From: Chromatiales bacterium
GTDB lineage: Bacteria; Pseudomonadota; Gammaproteobacteria; Steroidobacterales; GCA-2729495
DNA: 64,000 nucleotides
Assembly (NCBI GenBank): GCA_016789845.1
Contig: JAEUQA010000078.1
Coordinates: 37,140-101,139, forward strand
Direction: 5' to 3'
The translations under genes and the position numbers were made by a program. Shown here in pieces: positions 10,154-20,011 of the stretch (position 1 is its first letter; each line of letters starts with the position of its first letter). The notes below the pieces were generated by a model. That model worked only from the letters and a program-made list of their open reading frames with translations, was not told the origin of the DNA and did no database searches.

Positions 10154-12549
10154 TGAGAAAGGTGCTGTTGGCCGGCCTCTGGCTGGTGGCTCTCGCCATC
10201 GTGGGCATCGTGCTCTGGACCCGCGTCGTCGACCGCTACCAGCGGGACGGGACGCTGCAGCTGGCCATCCTCTCGGCGCCCGTGCGCGTGGTCCGGGACG
10301 ACCAGGGCATTCCCTATATCTACGCGGAGTCCCTGGACGACGCCATCCGGGCCCAGGGCTGGGTCACCGCCCAGGACCGGGGCTTCCAGCTGGAGTTCGA
10401 GCGCTACCTGTCCAGCGGCCGGCTGGCGGAACTCGTGGGCGAGCCGGCGCTGGAGGCCGATATCGAGCTGCGCCTGGCCGGCACGCGTCGGCATGGGGAG
10501 CGCCAGGCGGCAATGCTCGCGCCCGCTGACCGGCGCTTCTACGAGCTCTACCTGGAAGGCGTCAACGCGTATGTCGCGGGGCAGGGCCACGAGCGCCAGT
10601 TCGGCTTCGGCCTGCTCGGCATGGCGCCGCAACCCTGGACGCTCGAGGACGTGATGACCCTGCAGATGTTCCTGAACTGGCAGAGCGCCGTGAACCTGCA
10701 GGCCGAGCTGGTCGCCCAGGAACTCAGCGACCGTCTGGGCCCCGCCCGGGCGGCCGAGCTGGCCCAGGTCACGATCAACCCGGACGACGGGGGCACAGCC
10801 GGGCTGGAACCGGTGCCGGCATTCGCCAGCGTGGCGGCGCCCGCGCTGGAGCTGCGGGCCGACGCCGGCTGGTTCCGCACGGGGCAGAAGGCGCTCGAGC
10901 TGGGCAGCAACCAGTGGGTCATGAGCGGCGGCCGCTCGGCGAGCGGCGCGCCGGTCCTGGTCAACGACCCGCACCTGGACGCCCGGACCCTGCCGGGCAT
11001 CTGGCACCCCGTGGGCCTGATCACGCCGGAATTCCGCGCGGTTGGCGCCGCAGGGCCCGGCATCCCGGGCATCGCGGTGGGGAGGACCAGCCACCTGGCC
11101 TTCGGCGTGACCAACGCCTACGCGGACGTGGTGGACCTGTTCATCGAGACGGAAGACCCGGACCAGCCCGGTCGCTACCTGCAGGGCGACGAGTCGCATC
11201 CCTTCGAGGTCATCGAGGAAAACGTCCGGGTGCGGAAGCGCCCGGGCAGCAGCGAGTTCCGCGAGGTGCCGCTGCGCATCCGGCTCACGCACCGGGGTCC
11301 CGTGATCTCGGATCACGGCATGGGCGTCGCGGCGGGCAAGCTCCTCTCCATGCGCTGGAGCGCAATTGAGGCGATGGAGGCCGACACCGGCGCCTGGGCG
11401 CTGTTCACGGCAGAGGACGTGGCCGCGGCCCGGCGGGCCATCGGCCGGAGCACGGCGCCCTACAACTACGTCATCGCCGACATGGCCGGCAACATCGCCC
11501 ACGCCACCGGCGGCCGGGTGCCGGTGCGCCGCCGCGGCGACGGGTCCCGGCCCGTGGCCGTCACCGACGGCTCGGACGCCTGGGACGGCTTCGTCCCCTG
11601 GGATGCCATGCCGGGCCAGGTGAACCCGGCACGGGGCTGGGTCGGCAACGCGAATCACCGCACGGTGGGCCGCGATTTCCCCACGCCCTACTCCACGTTC
11701 TTCGCCGCCTCCTGGCGCTACCGGCGCATGCTGGAACTGCTCGAAAGCAAGCCGGCTTTCACGCCGGAGGAGCACTGGGCCTTCATGCGCGACACGAAGA
11801 ACCCGATGGCCGCGCGCATCGCGCCGCTGATGAGCGCCGCCCTGACGGCACACCCGGACACGCGGGCAGCCGGCGAGGTGCTGGCCGCCTGGGACCACGC
11901 GGACGAGCCCGGCGCGGCCGCGCCGGCGATCTTCCAGTCCGTCTACCGGCACTTCGCCCGGCGCGTCTTCGAGGACGACCTCGGGCCGGACCTGGCGGCC
12001 CGCTACCTGGGCAGCTACTACCTGTGGCACGAGCGCCTGGCGCTGCTGCTGGAGGAACCGGACAGCGACTGGTTCGACGACCAGCGCACGCCCGGCCGGG
12101 AGAGCCGCGATGACCTCTTCCACCTCGCCGCGCTCGACGCCCTGGCCGAGCTGCGGCCGGCTCTGGGGGACGACGTCCGCCGCTGGGCGTGGGGCAAGGT
12201 CCACACCGTAACCTTCTTCAGTCCGCTGGTCCCCGGCGCCGCCGCCGCAGGCATCCTCGGCGGCGGCGTCCACCCCAAGGAGGGCTCGGGCGAGACGCTG
12301 AACCGCGCGACCTTCAGGTTCGACAAGCCCTACGCCGCCACGAGCATCGCGTCGCTGCGGATGGTCGCGGACCTGGGCGACCCGGACAGGGTCATGGCCG
12401 TGCTGACCGGCGGCGCCAGCGGCCGCCAGTTCGATCCCCACCTGAAGGACCAGACGCCGGCCTGGCTCAATGGCGAGCCCCGCTACTGGTGGTTCAGCGA
12501 CGCAGCCATCGCCGAACACCGGGCGAGTGAGCTGACGCTGACACCCTGA
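10153..12549 (+). CDS. Penicillin acylase-family (Ntn) amidohydrolase
   Basis: Member of the penicillin/acyl-homoserine-lactone acylase family, which are exported Ntn hydrolases cleaved into alpha and beta chains. The 798-residue product has an N-terminal membrane or signal segment (residues 5-22). The GSNQWV motif places the expected nucleophile at Ser252, the residue that would become Ser1 of the beta chain; VNDPHLDARTLPGIW follows it. The start is the ATG at 10153, overlapping the dinB stop, so it may be co-transcribed with dinB. Substrate cannot be read from sequence: beta-lactams, N-acyl homoserine lactones or N-acyl peptides are all possible. Confidence 0.9.
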   Translation: MRKVLLAGLWLVALAIVGIVLWTRVVDRYQRDGTLQLAILSAPVRVVRDDQGIPYIYAESLDDAIRAQGWVTAQDRGFQLEFERYLSSGRLAELVGEPALEADIELRLAGTRRHGERQAAMLAPADRRFYELYLEGVNAYVAGQGHERQFGFGLLGMAPQPWTLEDVMTLQMFLNWQSAVNLQAELVAQELSDRLGPARAAELAQVTINPDDGGTAGLEPVPAFASVAAPALELRADAGWFRTGQKALELGSNQWVMSGGRSASGAPVLVNDPHLDARTLPGIWHPVGLITPEFRAVGAAGPGIPGIAVGRTSHLAFGVTNAYADVVDLFIETEDPDQPGRYLQGDESHPFEVIEENVRVRKRPGSSEFREVPLRIRLTHRGPVISDHGMGVAAGKLLSMRWSAIEAMEADTGAWALFTAEDVAAARRAIGRSTAPYNYVIADMAGNIAHATGGRVPVRRRGDGSRPVAVTDGSDAWDGFVPWDAMPGQVNPARGWVGNANHRTVGRDFPTPYSTFFAASWRYRRMLELLESKPAFTPEEHWAFMRDTKNPMAARIAPLMSAALTAHPDTRAAGEVLAAWDHADEPGAAAPAIFQSVYRHFARRVFEDDLGPDLAARYLGSYYLWHERLALLLEEPDSDWFDDQRTPGRESRDDLFHLAALDALAELRPALGDDVRRWAWGKVHTVTFFSPLVPGAAAAGILGGGVHPKEGSGETLNRATFRFDKPYAATSIASLRMVADLGDPDRVMAVLTGGASGRQFDPHLKDQTPAWLNGEPRYWWFSDAAIAEHRASELTLTP

Positions 12550-12550
12550 T

Positions 12551-14185
12551 ATGGCTGGGCCCCTGCGCGCGCTGATCCTGCTGGCGGCCATTGCCGCCCC
12601 GCTGGCGGCGGCGGAGCCGCCGCTCACCAGGGCCGAAGCCAGCAACTACGCGGCCAGCTCCAGCCACGCGGACGTCATGACCTTCATCCGGGAGCTCCAG
12701 CAACGGAGCAGCCGGGTGCGCGTGGAGACGCTCGGCACCAGCACGGAGTGCCGGCCCATCCCGCTGCTGGTGATCGGCGACCCCGTGCCGGCCTCGCCGG
12801 CCGACCTGCGCCACGACAAGCGGGCCGTCGTCTACTTCCAGGCCAACATCCACGCGGGCGAGGTGGAGGGCAAGGACGCTTTCCTGATGGTGGCCCGGGA
12901 ACTCGCCGCGGGCCCGGCGGCGAAGTACCTGGACCGGCTCGTGGTCCTGATCGCTCCCAACTTCAATCCCGACGGCAACGAGCAGGTAAGCACGGCCAAC
13001 CGGCCGAATCAGATCGGTCCGGCGGTTGGCGTCGGCGTGCGGGTCAACGGCCAGAACCTGGACCTCAACCGGGACGGCATCAAGCTCGAGACGCCGGAAG
13101 TCCGGGGCCTCGTGGAGAACGTGCTCCGGCGCTGGGACCCGGTGTTCTTCCTGGACTCCCACACCCATAACGGCTCCTACCACCAGGAGCCCGTGACCTG
13201 GGTCTGGGGGCTGAACCCCAACGGGGATGCCGGCATCTTCGACTACATGGCGCGCACGGTGTGGCCCGCCGTCGAGAAGGAGATGCGCGGGCGCCACGGC
13301 ACGCTGACGCTCCCCCACGGCGACTTCCTGGACGTCAGGCAGCCCGCAAGGGGCTGGGTGCCCCTCGGCCCGGAGCCCCGCTACCTGTCGAACTACGTCG
13401 GGCTGCGCAACCGGCTCGCGGTGCTCGACGAGCAATACCCCTACGTGGACTTCGAGACCCGGGTGCAGGGCGCCCGCAGCCTCATGCTCTCCTTCCTCGA
13501 TTTCCTGCACGGCCGCCGGGACGAGGTGGTCGCGCTCGTGGGCCGGGCGGACCGGGCGACGGTGGCCCGGGGCATAAGCCCGGGTGCGGACGATGTCTTC
13601 GTCATCGACACGGAGCCCACGGCGCTGGAGAGGACGCTCACCATCCGGGGCTACGAGATGGAGGTCACCGACACCGGCGGCCGCTACCCGAAGGTGCGGC
13701 CAACGGAGAAGGCCCGCGTGTACAGGGACGTGCCCTATCTCGCCCGGTACGCGCCGAAGCGCACGGTGCGGCTGCCCCGGGGCTACCTGATCACGGCCCG
13801 GGACCCCGCCATCGTGAACAAGGTTCGCGAGCACGGCATCGTGGTGGAACGACTCACGGCCGCCACCAGCCTCCGGGTGGAGGCGTTCAGCGTCACGAAG
13901 CTGGCGGGGTCCGCGTTCTCGGACCAGGGGCACTACACCAGCACGGTCGAGGGCACCTACGCCACGAAGGAAGTAGCCTTCCCGCCCGGGACGTACTTCG
14001 TGAGCATGGCGCAGCCGCTGGCCAACGTCGCGGCGCACCTGCTCGAGCCGGAAAGCCCCGACGGCCTCGTCACCTGGAACTTCCTCGACCGGTACCTCGC
14101 CTTCCAGTGGATTCCGCAGCCGGTGGAATCCCCCGTGTACCGGCTGCACGAGGCGGCAAACCTCGCGACCGACTCGCTGCTGTAA
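12551..14185 (+). CDS. Secreted M14-family zinc carboxypeptidase
   Basis: Exported metallopeptidase of 544 residues with a signal peptide (residues 1-20, ending AAA). Zinc ligands are visible as HAGE (His101, Glu104) and DSHTHNG (His204 or His206), with the substrate-binding Asn-Arg in NLDLNRD (about 173-174). This is the order found in M14 carboxypeptidases. The region after residue 300 shows no recognised motif. It starts 1 bp after the acylase gene, so the two are almost certainly co-translated; an exported acylase plus peptidase pair suggests joint breakdown of modified peptides or cell-wall fragments (inference). Confidence 0.85.
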   Translation: MAGPLRALILLAAIAAPLAAAEPPLTRAEASNYAASSSHADVMTFIRELQQRSSRVRVETLGTSTECRPIPLLVIGDPVPASPADLRHDKRAVVYFQANIHAGEVEGKDAFLMVARELAAGPAAKYLDRLVVLIAPNFNPDGNEQVSTANRPNQIGPAVGVGVRVNGQNLDLNRDGIKLETPEVRGLVENVLRRWDPVFFLDSHTHNGSYHQEPVTWVWGLNPNGDAGIFDYMARTVWPAVEKEMRGRHGTLTLPHGDFLDVRQPARGWVPLGPEPRYLSNYVGLRNRLAVLDEQYPYVDFETRVQGARSLMLSFLDFLHGRRDEVVALVGRADRATVARGISPGADDVFVIDTEPTALERTLTIRGYEMEVTDTGGRYPKVRPTEKARVYRDVPYLARYAPKRTVRLPRGYLITARDPAIVNKVREHGIVVERLTAATSLRVEAFSVTKLAGSAFSDQGHYTSTVEGTYATKEVAFPPGTYFVSMAQPLANVAAHLLEPESPDGLVTWNFLDRYLAFQWIPQPVESPVYRLHEAANLATDSLL

Positions 14186-14207
14186 CCGCCGGCAGGCCCG
14201 GGCGCGC

Positions 14208-15503
14208 CTACAGCTCGCCGATGGCCCGCTTCAGGCGCAGGTTGCCCAGCGCCACGTCGAGCACCGCGTTGTCGTTGTTGCTGACGGCGCGCAGCCGCAG
14301 CGCCTCGGCGTCCAGCACGACGATGTTCGTGGCGAGGCCGACGCCGTAGAGCTCGCGGCCGACCCGCAGGTTCTCCTCCGCCTGCTCCACCGCCTCGCGG
14401 GTCAGGGGCACCCGCGCAAGCGCTTCCCGCACGTCGAGCCACGCCTGGCGGACCTCCAGCGCCACGCGGGACTGGAGATCGTCCCGGTCCTGGGCAGCGG
14501 CCCGGCTCGCGCTGCTGAGGGCATTCGCGCGCTGCCGGATGCGGCCGGCGTCGAAGAGCGTCCAGGAGAAGCCGACGCCCAGGAGGGCGAAGTCCTCGTC
14601 GTCCAGCACCTGGTTCTCCAGGTGCTGGTAGTCGGCCATGAGCCCCACCTGGGGCCAGCGGCTGGCGTTCTCGCTGCGGGCCTGCTCCGCCAGGGCCAGG
14701 GAGCGGGCCTCGAGGCCCGCGAGATCCCGGCGGCCCACCCTGGCGCGCTCGACCAGTTCGTCCAGCGATGCCGCGGGCAGCGACGCCGCCGCCAGCTCCG
14801 CGGGGAGCTCGGCAAGTTCCGGCACCCGGTCCATCGGCTCGCCGAGCAGGCGGTTGTAGCCGGCCAGCGCCATGGCGTGGCGGTTCTCCGCCTTCAGGCG
14901 CGCCTGCTCGGCATCCGCTAGGGTCACCCGGGCCGCGAGCAGGTCGTTGCGGGCAACCGCCTCGCTCTCGACCATCACGGCCACGTCACTGGCGTAAGCC
15001 GTGAGGCTGGCCACCGTGGCCTCCGCCGCCCGCAGGGCGCGGCGCGCACGGAGCACCTCCACGTAGGCGGTGGCAACCTCAAGGCGCAGGTCCTGCTCGT
15101 AGCTTTCCTGGGCAAGGCCGGCGCCCCGCGCGGCCTGGGTCGCGGACTCGATGCCCGCCGTGACCCGCCCGCCGGTGAACAGCGGCACTTCGACCCGGGC
15201 CCGGCCCATCAGGAAGTCGTCGCCGCCCACCAGCTCCGGCGAAACGAAGCTGCTGCCCCCCACCGGAAAGCTGAAGGCCGGCGCGTCGTCGAAGCGCTGG
15301 TAGCTGCCATCGATCGTCAGTTTCGGCCAGCGCTCCGCGCGTGCCGCCAGTTCCCCGGCACGGCCCGCCTCGGCCCGGCTCCGGACCGCGGCGAGGCCGG
15401 CGTCGCGCTCCGTCGCCATGCGCCAGGCGTCCTCGAGCGTCTCGCCCTGGGCCAGTGGCGTCGCCAGGATGGCGGTCAGCAGGATGTGACGGAGCGTCTT
15501 CAT
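14208..15503 (-). CDS. TolC-family outer-membrane efflux channel
   Basis: Outer-membrane component of a tripartite efflux pump. The 431-residue product has a signal peptide (MKTLRHILLTAILATPLAQG) and two homologous halves of long alternating helices (OEP repeats), for example EDAWRMATERDAGLAAVRSR at the start. The frame extends upstream, but the ATG at 15503 gives a clean signal peptide and overlaps the stop of the RND gene as ATGA. It is the last gene of the operon that starts with the ArsR-type regulator at 21686. Confidence 0.9.
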   Translation of the reverse strand: MKTLRHILLTAILATPLAQGETLEDAWRMATERDAGLAAVRSRAEAGRAGELAARAERWPKLTIDGSYQRFDDAPAFSFPVGGSSFVSPELVGGDDFLMGRARVEVPLFTGGRVTAGIESATQAARGAGLAQESYEQDLRLEVATAYVEVLRARRALRAAEATVASLTAYASDVAVMVESEAVARNDLLAARVTLADAEQARLKAENRHAMALAGYNRLLGEPMDRVPELAELPAELAAASLPAASLDELVERARVGRRDLAGLEARSLALAEQARSENASRWPQVGLMADYQHLENQVLDDEDFALLGVGFSWTLFDAGRIRQRANALSSASRAAAQDRDDLQSRVALEVRQAWLDVREALARVPLTREAVEQAEENLRVGRELYGVGLATNIVVLDAEALRLRAVSNNDNAVLDVALGNLRLKRAIGEL

Positions 15504-18500
15504 CAGCGGATCTCCTGGGCGGCCCGGGCCAGCTGCCGGCTCCGGTAGGCGAAGTAGAAGACCGGGATCGCCACCAGCGTGAGCATGGTGGAGACCAGTA
15601 TCCCGAAGATCAGGGACACGGCGAGCCCGTTGAAGATGGGGTCGTCCAGGATGAAGAAGGCGCCGCTGATGGCCGCGATCGCGGTCAGCGCGATGGGCCG
15701 CGCGCGGATCGCCGCGGCGTCGATCACGGCCTGCTCCAGTGGCTCGCCCCTCGCGACCTCGGCGTCGATGAAGTCCACCAGCAGGATGGAATTGCGGACG
15801 ATGATGCCGGCAAGCGCGATCATGCCGATCATGGACGTGGCGGTGAACTGGGCGCCGAGCAGCGCGTGGCCCGGCATGACGCCAATGATCGTGAGTGGAA
15901 TCGGCGCCATGATGATCAGCGGCATCAGGTAGGAACGGAACTGGGCGACGATGAGCAGGTAGATCAGCACCAGGCCCACCGAGTAGGCGAGGCCCATGTC
16001 GCGGAACGTTTCGTAGGTGATCTGCCACTCACCGTCCCACTTGATGGCGAACCGGTTGGGGTCGTCGGGGGCACTGATGAACAGCTGGTCCGGGCGGACC
16101 CCGGACGGCAGCCCGTCGCCCACCTGCCCCACCAGGCCGAACATCCCGTACAGGGGGCTGTCGAGCCGGCCGGCCATGTCACCGGTGACGAACGCCACCG
16201 GCAGCAGGTCCTTGTGGTAGATGGCCCCGTCCCAGGGCACCTGCTCCACGCGCGTGACCTCGGACAGCGGCACGAGCCGGCCACCGGCCGACCGCACCTC
16301 CAGCTCGAGCACCTGGTCGATGTTCGCCTTGTCGGCCACCGGCAGCTCGAGCCGGATGGGGATCGGCCGCCGCTCCAGGCCCTCGTGCACGTAGCCGGCG
16401 TCCTGGCCCCGGAGGCCGACGGCCAGCGCCCGCACCACGTCGGCCTGGGAGACGCCGAGCAGCGCCGCCTTCTGCCGGTCCACGGTCACCGAGTAGCGGA
16501 ACGCCTCTGCCTCGGTGGAATCGTCCACGTCGATGATGTCGGGCGTCGTGTCGAAGAGGCCCCTCAGTTCCCGCGCAAGGGCGCGCTGGGCGTCGTAGAA
16601 GGGCCCGTAGATCTCGGCCACGATGGGCGCCTGCACGGGCGGTCCCGGCGGCACCTCCACCACCTGCAGCGACGCGCCGTACTTCTTGCCGATGGCGGCA
16701 AGCCGCGGCCGCACGTCCAGGGCGATCTCGTGGCTCGCCCGGTCCCGCTCGTGCTTGTCCTTGAGGTTCACCTGGATGTCGCCCTGCTCGGGCCCGCTGC
16801 GCAGGTAGTACTGGCGAACCAGGCCGTTGAAGTTGATCGGCGAGGCGGTGCCGGCATAGGCCTGGTAGTCCCGGACCTCGGGCACCGTCTCGATGACCCT
16901 GGCCAGTTCACCGAGCACCAGCGCCGTGCGCTCCACGGGAGTGCCTTCCGGCATGTCCAGGATGACCTGGAACTCGGACTTGTTGTCGAAGGGCAGCATC
17001 TTCAGGACCACCCACTGGACCAGCGTCAGCGCCACTGCCAGCAGGATGGCCACGAGGAGGCCCGCGTAGAGGCGATGGCGCATCTGCCTCGCGGTCCCGC
17101 CGTGCAGGAAGGGGCGCATGACCCGTTCGAACCAGCGATGCAGGGTGGTCGGGGACCCGCCACCGTGGCCGGCACCCTCGCCAGCCGCGTGGCCGTCCGC
17201 CGCCAGCAGCCTGCCGCAGAGCCAGGGCGTGAACACCAGGGCCACGGCCAGGGAAATCACCATGCCCATGCTGGCGTTGATGGGGATCGGGCTCATGTAG
17301 GGGCCCATGAGGCCGCTGACGAAGGCCATGGGCAGCAGGGCCGCGATGACCGTGAAGGTGGCCAGGATGGTCGGGCCACCAACCTCGTCCACGGCGCCGG
17401 GGATCATCTCGAGGAAGCTGCCTTTGTCGATCTGGCGCCGCCGGTGGATGTTCTCGACGATGACGATGGCGTCGTCCACCAGGATGCCGATCGAGAAGAT
17501 CAGCGCGAAGAGCGACACGCGGTTGATGGTGAAGCCCCAGGCCCAGGAGGCGAACAGCGTGGCGGCGAGCGTCACGACGACCGCCGCGCCCACCACGATT
17601 GCCTCGCGCCGGCCGATCGCCACGAGCACCAGCACGACGACCGCCACCGTGGCGAACATCAGCTTCTGGATGAGCTTCTGCGCCTTGTCGTTGGCGGTGA
17701 CGCCGTAGTTGCGGGTCTCCGTGACTTCGACGCCCGCGGGTATGTACGTGCCACGCAGCGTGGCGATGCGGTCGAGGACCGCCGTGGTCACGTCGATGGC
17801 GTTCTCGCCGGGCTTTTTCGACACGGCGATGGTCACCGCCGGGGCATGGCCCTCGCGGGCCGGCGCGGAATCGCCCGCGATCCCGGTGCCGTGCCAGACG
17901 AGGGACTCCGGCGTGTCGGGCCCGCGGCTCACGGCGGCCACGTCCTGCAGGTAGATGGGCCGGCCGTCCCTGGCCGCCACGACCAGGCTGGCAACCTCGG
18001 CGCTGCCGGCCAGGAAGGCGCCCGCCTGCACGGGCGTCACCCGGTCGTTGCCGACCAGAACGCCGGCCTGCTCCGCCTGGCCGGCCGCCGCCAGGGACGC
18101 CACCAGGTCGTCGGCCGACAGGCCGTAGCCCGCCAGCTTCTGGGGGTCCAGCTCCACGCGGACGACGCTGTCGGGACTGCCGATGGTGTAGACGTCCCGG
18201 GTGCCGGGCACGCGCTTGATCTCGGTCTCGATGGCCCGCGCGACCTCGCCGAGCTCGTGGGCCCCGCGCGCGGGATCCTTCGTCCAGAGCGTCAGGGACA
18301 GGATCGGCACGTCGTCGATGCCCATGGGCCGGACCAGGGGCGGGAGCACGCCGGAGCCGGGCGGCTGCCAGTCCTGGTTGGAATAGACGGCGTTGTAGAG
18401 GCGGACGATGGCCTCCGTGCGCTCCTCGCCCACCTCGAACTGCACGGTCAGCACGGCCACGCCGGGACGCGATACCGAGTAAATGTGCTTCACGCCCGCG

Positions 18501-18742
18501 ATCTCGCCCAGGACCTTCTCCATGGGCGAGGACACCAGGTTCTCCACCTGGACGGCGCTGGCGCCCGGGAAGCCGATGATGATGTTGGCGAAGGTGACGT
18601 TGATCTGCGGCTCTTCCTCCCGGGGCGTCACCAGCACGGCAAACACGCCCATGAGGAGCGCGGTGAGCGCCAGCAGCGGCGTCAGCTCGGAGCGCAGGAA
18701 CTGCCGCGCGACGCGGCCGCTGAAGCCCAGCTCCTCAGCCAT
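15503..18742 (-). CDS. RND-family efflux transporter, inner-membrane pump
   Basis: Proton-driven RND permease of 1079 residues. It shows the usual two repeats of one transmembrane segment, a large periplasmic loop and a block of further helices. Helix 4 carries the paired acidic residues used for proton relay (FSIGILVDDAIVIVENI, about residue 400), and the second half ends with a hydrophobic helix cluster (about 850-1070). The upstream in-frame codon at 18754 is TTG, so the ATG at 18742 (MAEELGF) is preferred. It overlaps the membrane-fusion protein gene by 8 bp. Substrate is not evident; the HAE1/HME-type split cannot be decided by eye. Confidence 0.93.
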   Translation of the reverse strand: MAEELGFSGRVARQFLRSELTPLLALTALLMGVFAVLVTPREEEPQINVTFANIIIGFPGASAVQVENLVSSPMEKVLGEIAGVKHIYSVSRPGVAVLTVQFEVGEERTEAIVRLYNAVYSNQDWQPPGSGVLPPLVRPMGIDDVPILSLTLWTKDPARGAHELGEVARAIETEIKRVPGTRDVYTIGSPDSVVRVELDPQKLAGYGLSADDLVASLAAAGQAEQAGVLVGNDRVTPVQAGAFLAGSAEVASLVVAARDGRPIYLQDVAAVSRGPDTPESLVWHGTGIAGDSAPAREGHAPAVTIAVSKKPGENAIDVTTAVLDRIATLRGTYIPAGVEVTETRNYGVTANDKAQKLIQKLMFATVAVVVLVLVAIGRREAIVVGAAVVVTLAATLFASWAWGFTINRVSLFALIFSIGILVDDAIVIVENIHRRRQIDKGSFLEMIPGAVDEVGGPTILATFTVIAALLPMAFVSGLMGPYMSPIPINASMGMVISLAVALVFTPWLCGRLLAADGHAAGEGAGHGGGSPTTLHRWFERVMRPFLHGGTARQMRHRLYAGLLVAILLAVALTLVQWVVLKMLPFDNKSEFQVILDMPEGTPVERTALVLGELARVIETVPEVRDYQAYAGTASPINFNGLVRQYYLRSGPEQGDIQVNLKDKHERDRASHEIALDVRPRLAAIGKKYGASLQVVEVPPGPPVQAPIVAEIYGPFYDAQRALARELRGLFDTTPDIIDVDDSTEAEAFRYSVTVDRQKAALLGVSQADVVRALAVGLRGQDAGYVHEGLERRPIPIRLELPVADKANIDQVLELEVRSAGGRLVPLSEVTRVEQVPWDGAIYHKDLLPVAFVTGDMAGRLDSPLYGMFGLVGQVGDGLPSGVRPDQLFISAPDDPNRFAIKWDGEWQITYETFRDMGLAYSVGLVLIYLLIVAQFRSYLMPLIIMAPIPLTIIGVMPGHALLGAQFTATSMIGMIALAGIIVRNSILLVDFIDAEVARGEPLEQAVIDAAAIRARPIALTAIAAISGAFFILDDPIFNGLAVSLIFGILVSTMLTLVAIPVFYFAYRSRQLARAAQEIR

Positions 18743-19790
18743 CGTCGCCAGCAACCGCCGGGCTCAGGGTCCGCAGCGCCGCCACCGGCTCGAGCGCCAC
18801 GCGCTCGCCGGCGGCCAGGCCGGCCAGGATCTCCAGCCGGTCGCCAAAGGCGCCGCCGGTGCGAACCTGGCGGAGGGACACGCGCCCGTCGCCATCGACC
18901 ACGTAGACGGCGGTAACTTCGCTGCGAACGACGATCGCCGACTTCGGGACGAGCAGCCGCGGGCTCTCGCCCGTCACGAAGCCCACCTTGACGAACATGC
19001 CCGGGTACAGGTCCGCCGCGTTGGGCGGCAGGTCCACCCGGGTGCGGAAGGTGTTCGTGGCCGGATCGGCCTCCGGGAAGATGGTGACCTGCGTCGCCTC
19101 GATCCGGCGACCGTCCACGTAGACGGCGGCCTTGCGCAGCCTGCGCACCTGTTCCACGAGCGTCTGCGGGATGTCCACGGTCACCCGGAGCTTCTCCAGC
19201 GACAGCCCGCTCATCAGCGGCGTACCCGGTGAGACGGACTCGCCCACGCGGACCAGGCGCGCCGTCACGATACCCGCGTAGGGCGCGCGGACCTCGGTGT
19301 AGGCAACCCCTTCGCGGGCGCTGTCCAGGGCCGCGTTGGCGGCGGCCAGCCGCGCGACGGCCGCGTCCCGCTCCGCGGCCACCTGGTCCAGCTGCGCCTT
19401 GGCGACGACCTTGCGCTCGTACATGTCGCGGATGCGCGCGTAGCGGGTCTGGGCCTCGGCCTCCCGGGCCGTGGCCTCGACCCGCGCAGCCTCGGCCTGC
19501 TGGAGGCCCGCGCGCTGCTCGGTGCTGCGCAGCTTCATGAGGAGCGCACCGGCGGGCACGAAGTCGTTCACGTCGTGGAGGATCTCGGCGACGCGCCCTG
19601 ACGTCTGTGCCGACACCGTGGCCTGGTTCACCGCCTCCACGGCGCCGTCGAGCTCGCGCTCCGCCGGCACCGTGACGGGCTGCACCACCTCGGTCGCCAG
19701 GTTCGCCGGGGCCTGACCCACGGGTTCGGGCGACTCCGGCTTGCCGCAGCCAGCCAGCAGGCACGCGACCAGCAGGACGACCGGCCGCAC
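18735..19790 (-). CDS. RND membrane-fusion (periplasmic adaptor) lipoprotein
   Basis: HlyD/AcrA-like adaptor linking the pump to the TolC channel. The 351-residue product begins with GTG at 19790 and has a lipoprotein signal with lipobox LLAGC (Cys15). A biotinyl-lipoyl half (ATVSAQTSGRVAEIL), an alpha-hairpin rich in Ala, Glu and Arg (about residues 95-160), the second lipoyl half (VRAPYAGIVTARLVRVGE) and a beta-barrel region follow. It lies 2 bp downstream of the DUF2892 gene. Confidence 0.9.
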   Translation of the reverse strand: MRPVVLLVACLLAGCGKPESPEPVGQAPANLATEVVQPVTVPAERELDGAVEAVNQATVSAQTSGRVAEILHDVNDFVPAGALLMKLRSTEQRAGLQQAEAARVEATAREAEAQTRYARIRDMYERKVVAKAQLDQVAAERDAAVARLAAANAALDSAREGVAYTEVRAPYAGIVTARLVRVGESVSPGTPLMSGLSLEKLRVTVDIPQTLVEQVRRLRKAAVYVDGRRIEATQVTIFPEADPATNTFRTRVDLPPNAADLYPGMFVKVGFVTGESPRLLVPKSAIVVRSEVTAVYVVDGDGRVSLRQVRTGGAFGDRLEILAGLAAGERVALEPVAALRTLSPAVAGDDG

Positions 19791-19792
19791 GC

Positions 19793-19993
19793 TCAGAACG
19801 CCGGGCCCGGCTTCATGCCGAGCTTGCGGAGGATGAAGGCCAGCGGGCAGAACCCGGTAAATGATGACTGCAGGAGGTTGGCCCCCACGAAGGCCGTGAG
19901 CCAGAACCAGTTCTGGTGGACGAAAAGCCCCAGCGCGAGGCTCACGAGCACCACCGTTCCCGCGAATGCCATTACGGCACGATCAATCGTCAT
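19793..19993 (-). CDS. DUF2892 (YgaP membrane-domain-like) small membrane protein
   Basis: A 66-residue protein with two hydrophobic segments (about residues 7-25 and 30-50). It has the FTGFCPLAFILRKLGMK end typical of the DUF2892 domain, which is also the membrane part of the rhodanese YgaP. Such proteins recur beside sulfide and persulfide genes. Here it sits 18 bp after sqr and 2 bp before the membrane-fusion gene. Function is unknown; a role in sulfane-sulfur handling at the membrane is an inference from context. Confidence 0.85.
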   Translation of the reverse strand: MTIDRAVMAFAGTVVLVSLALGLFVHQNWFWLTAFVGANLLQSSFTGFCPLAFILRKLGMKPGPAF

Positions 19994-20011
19994 GGTCCGC
20001 TCCTTCCCGGC

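Noticed and set aside
9901..12645. A 914-codon minus-strand frame opposite the penicillin acylase gene
   Set aside because: No domain or signal; the plus strand has a coherent Ntn hydrolase with catalytic Ser.
15341..18916. A 1191-codon plus-strand open frame opposite the RND pump
   Set aside because: Low-complexity His/Gly/Arg/Asp composition; the opposite strand encodes a clear RND transporter. Long antisense frames arise here from codon-position GC bias.
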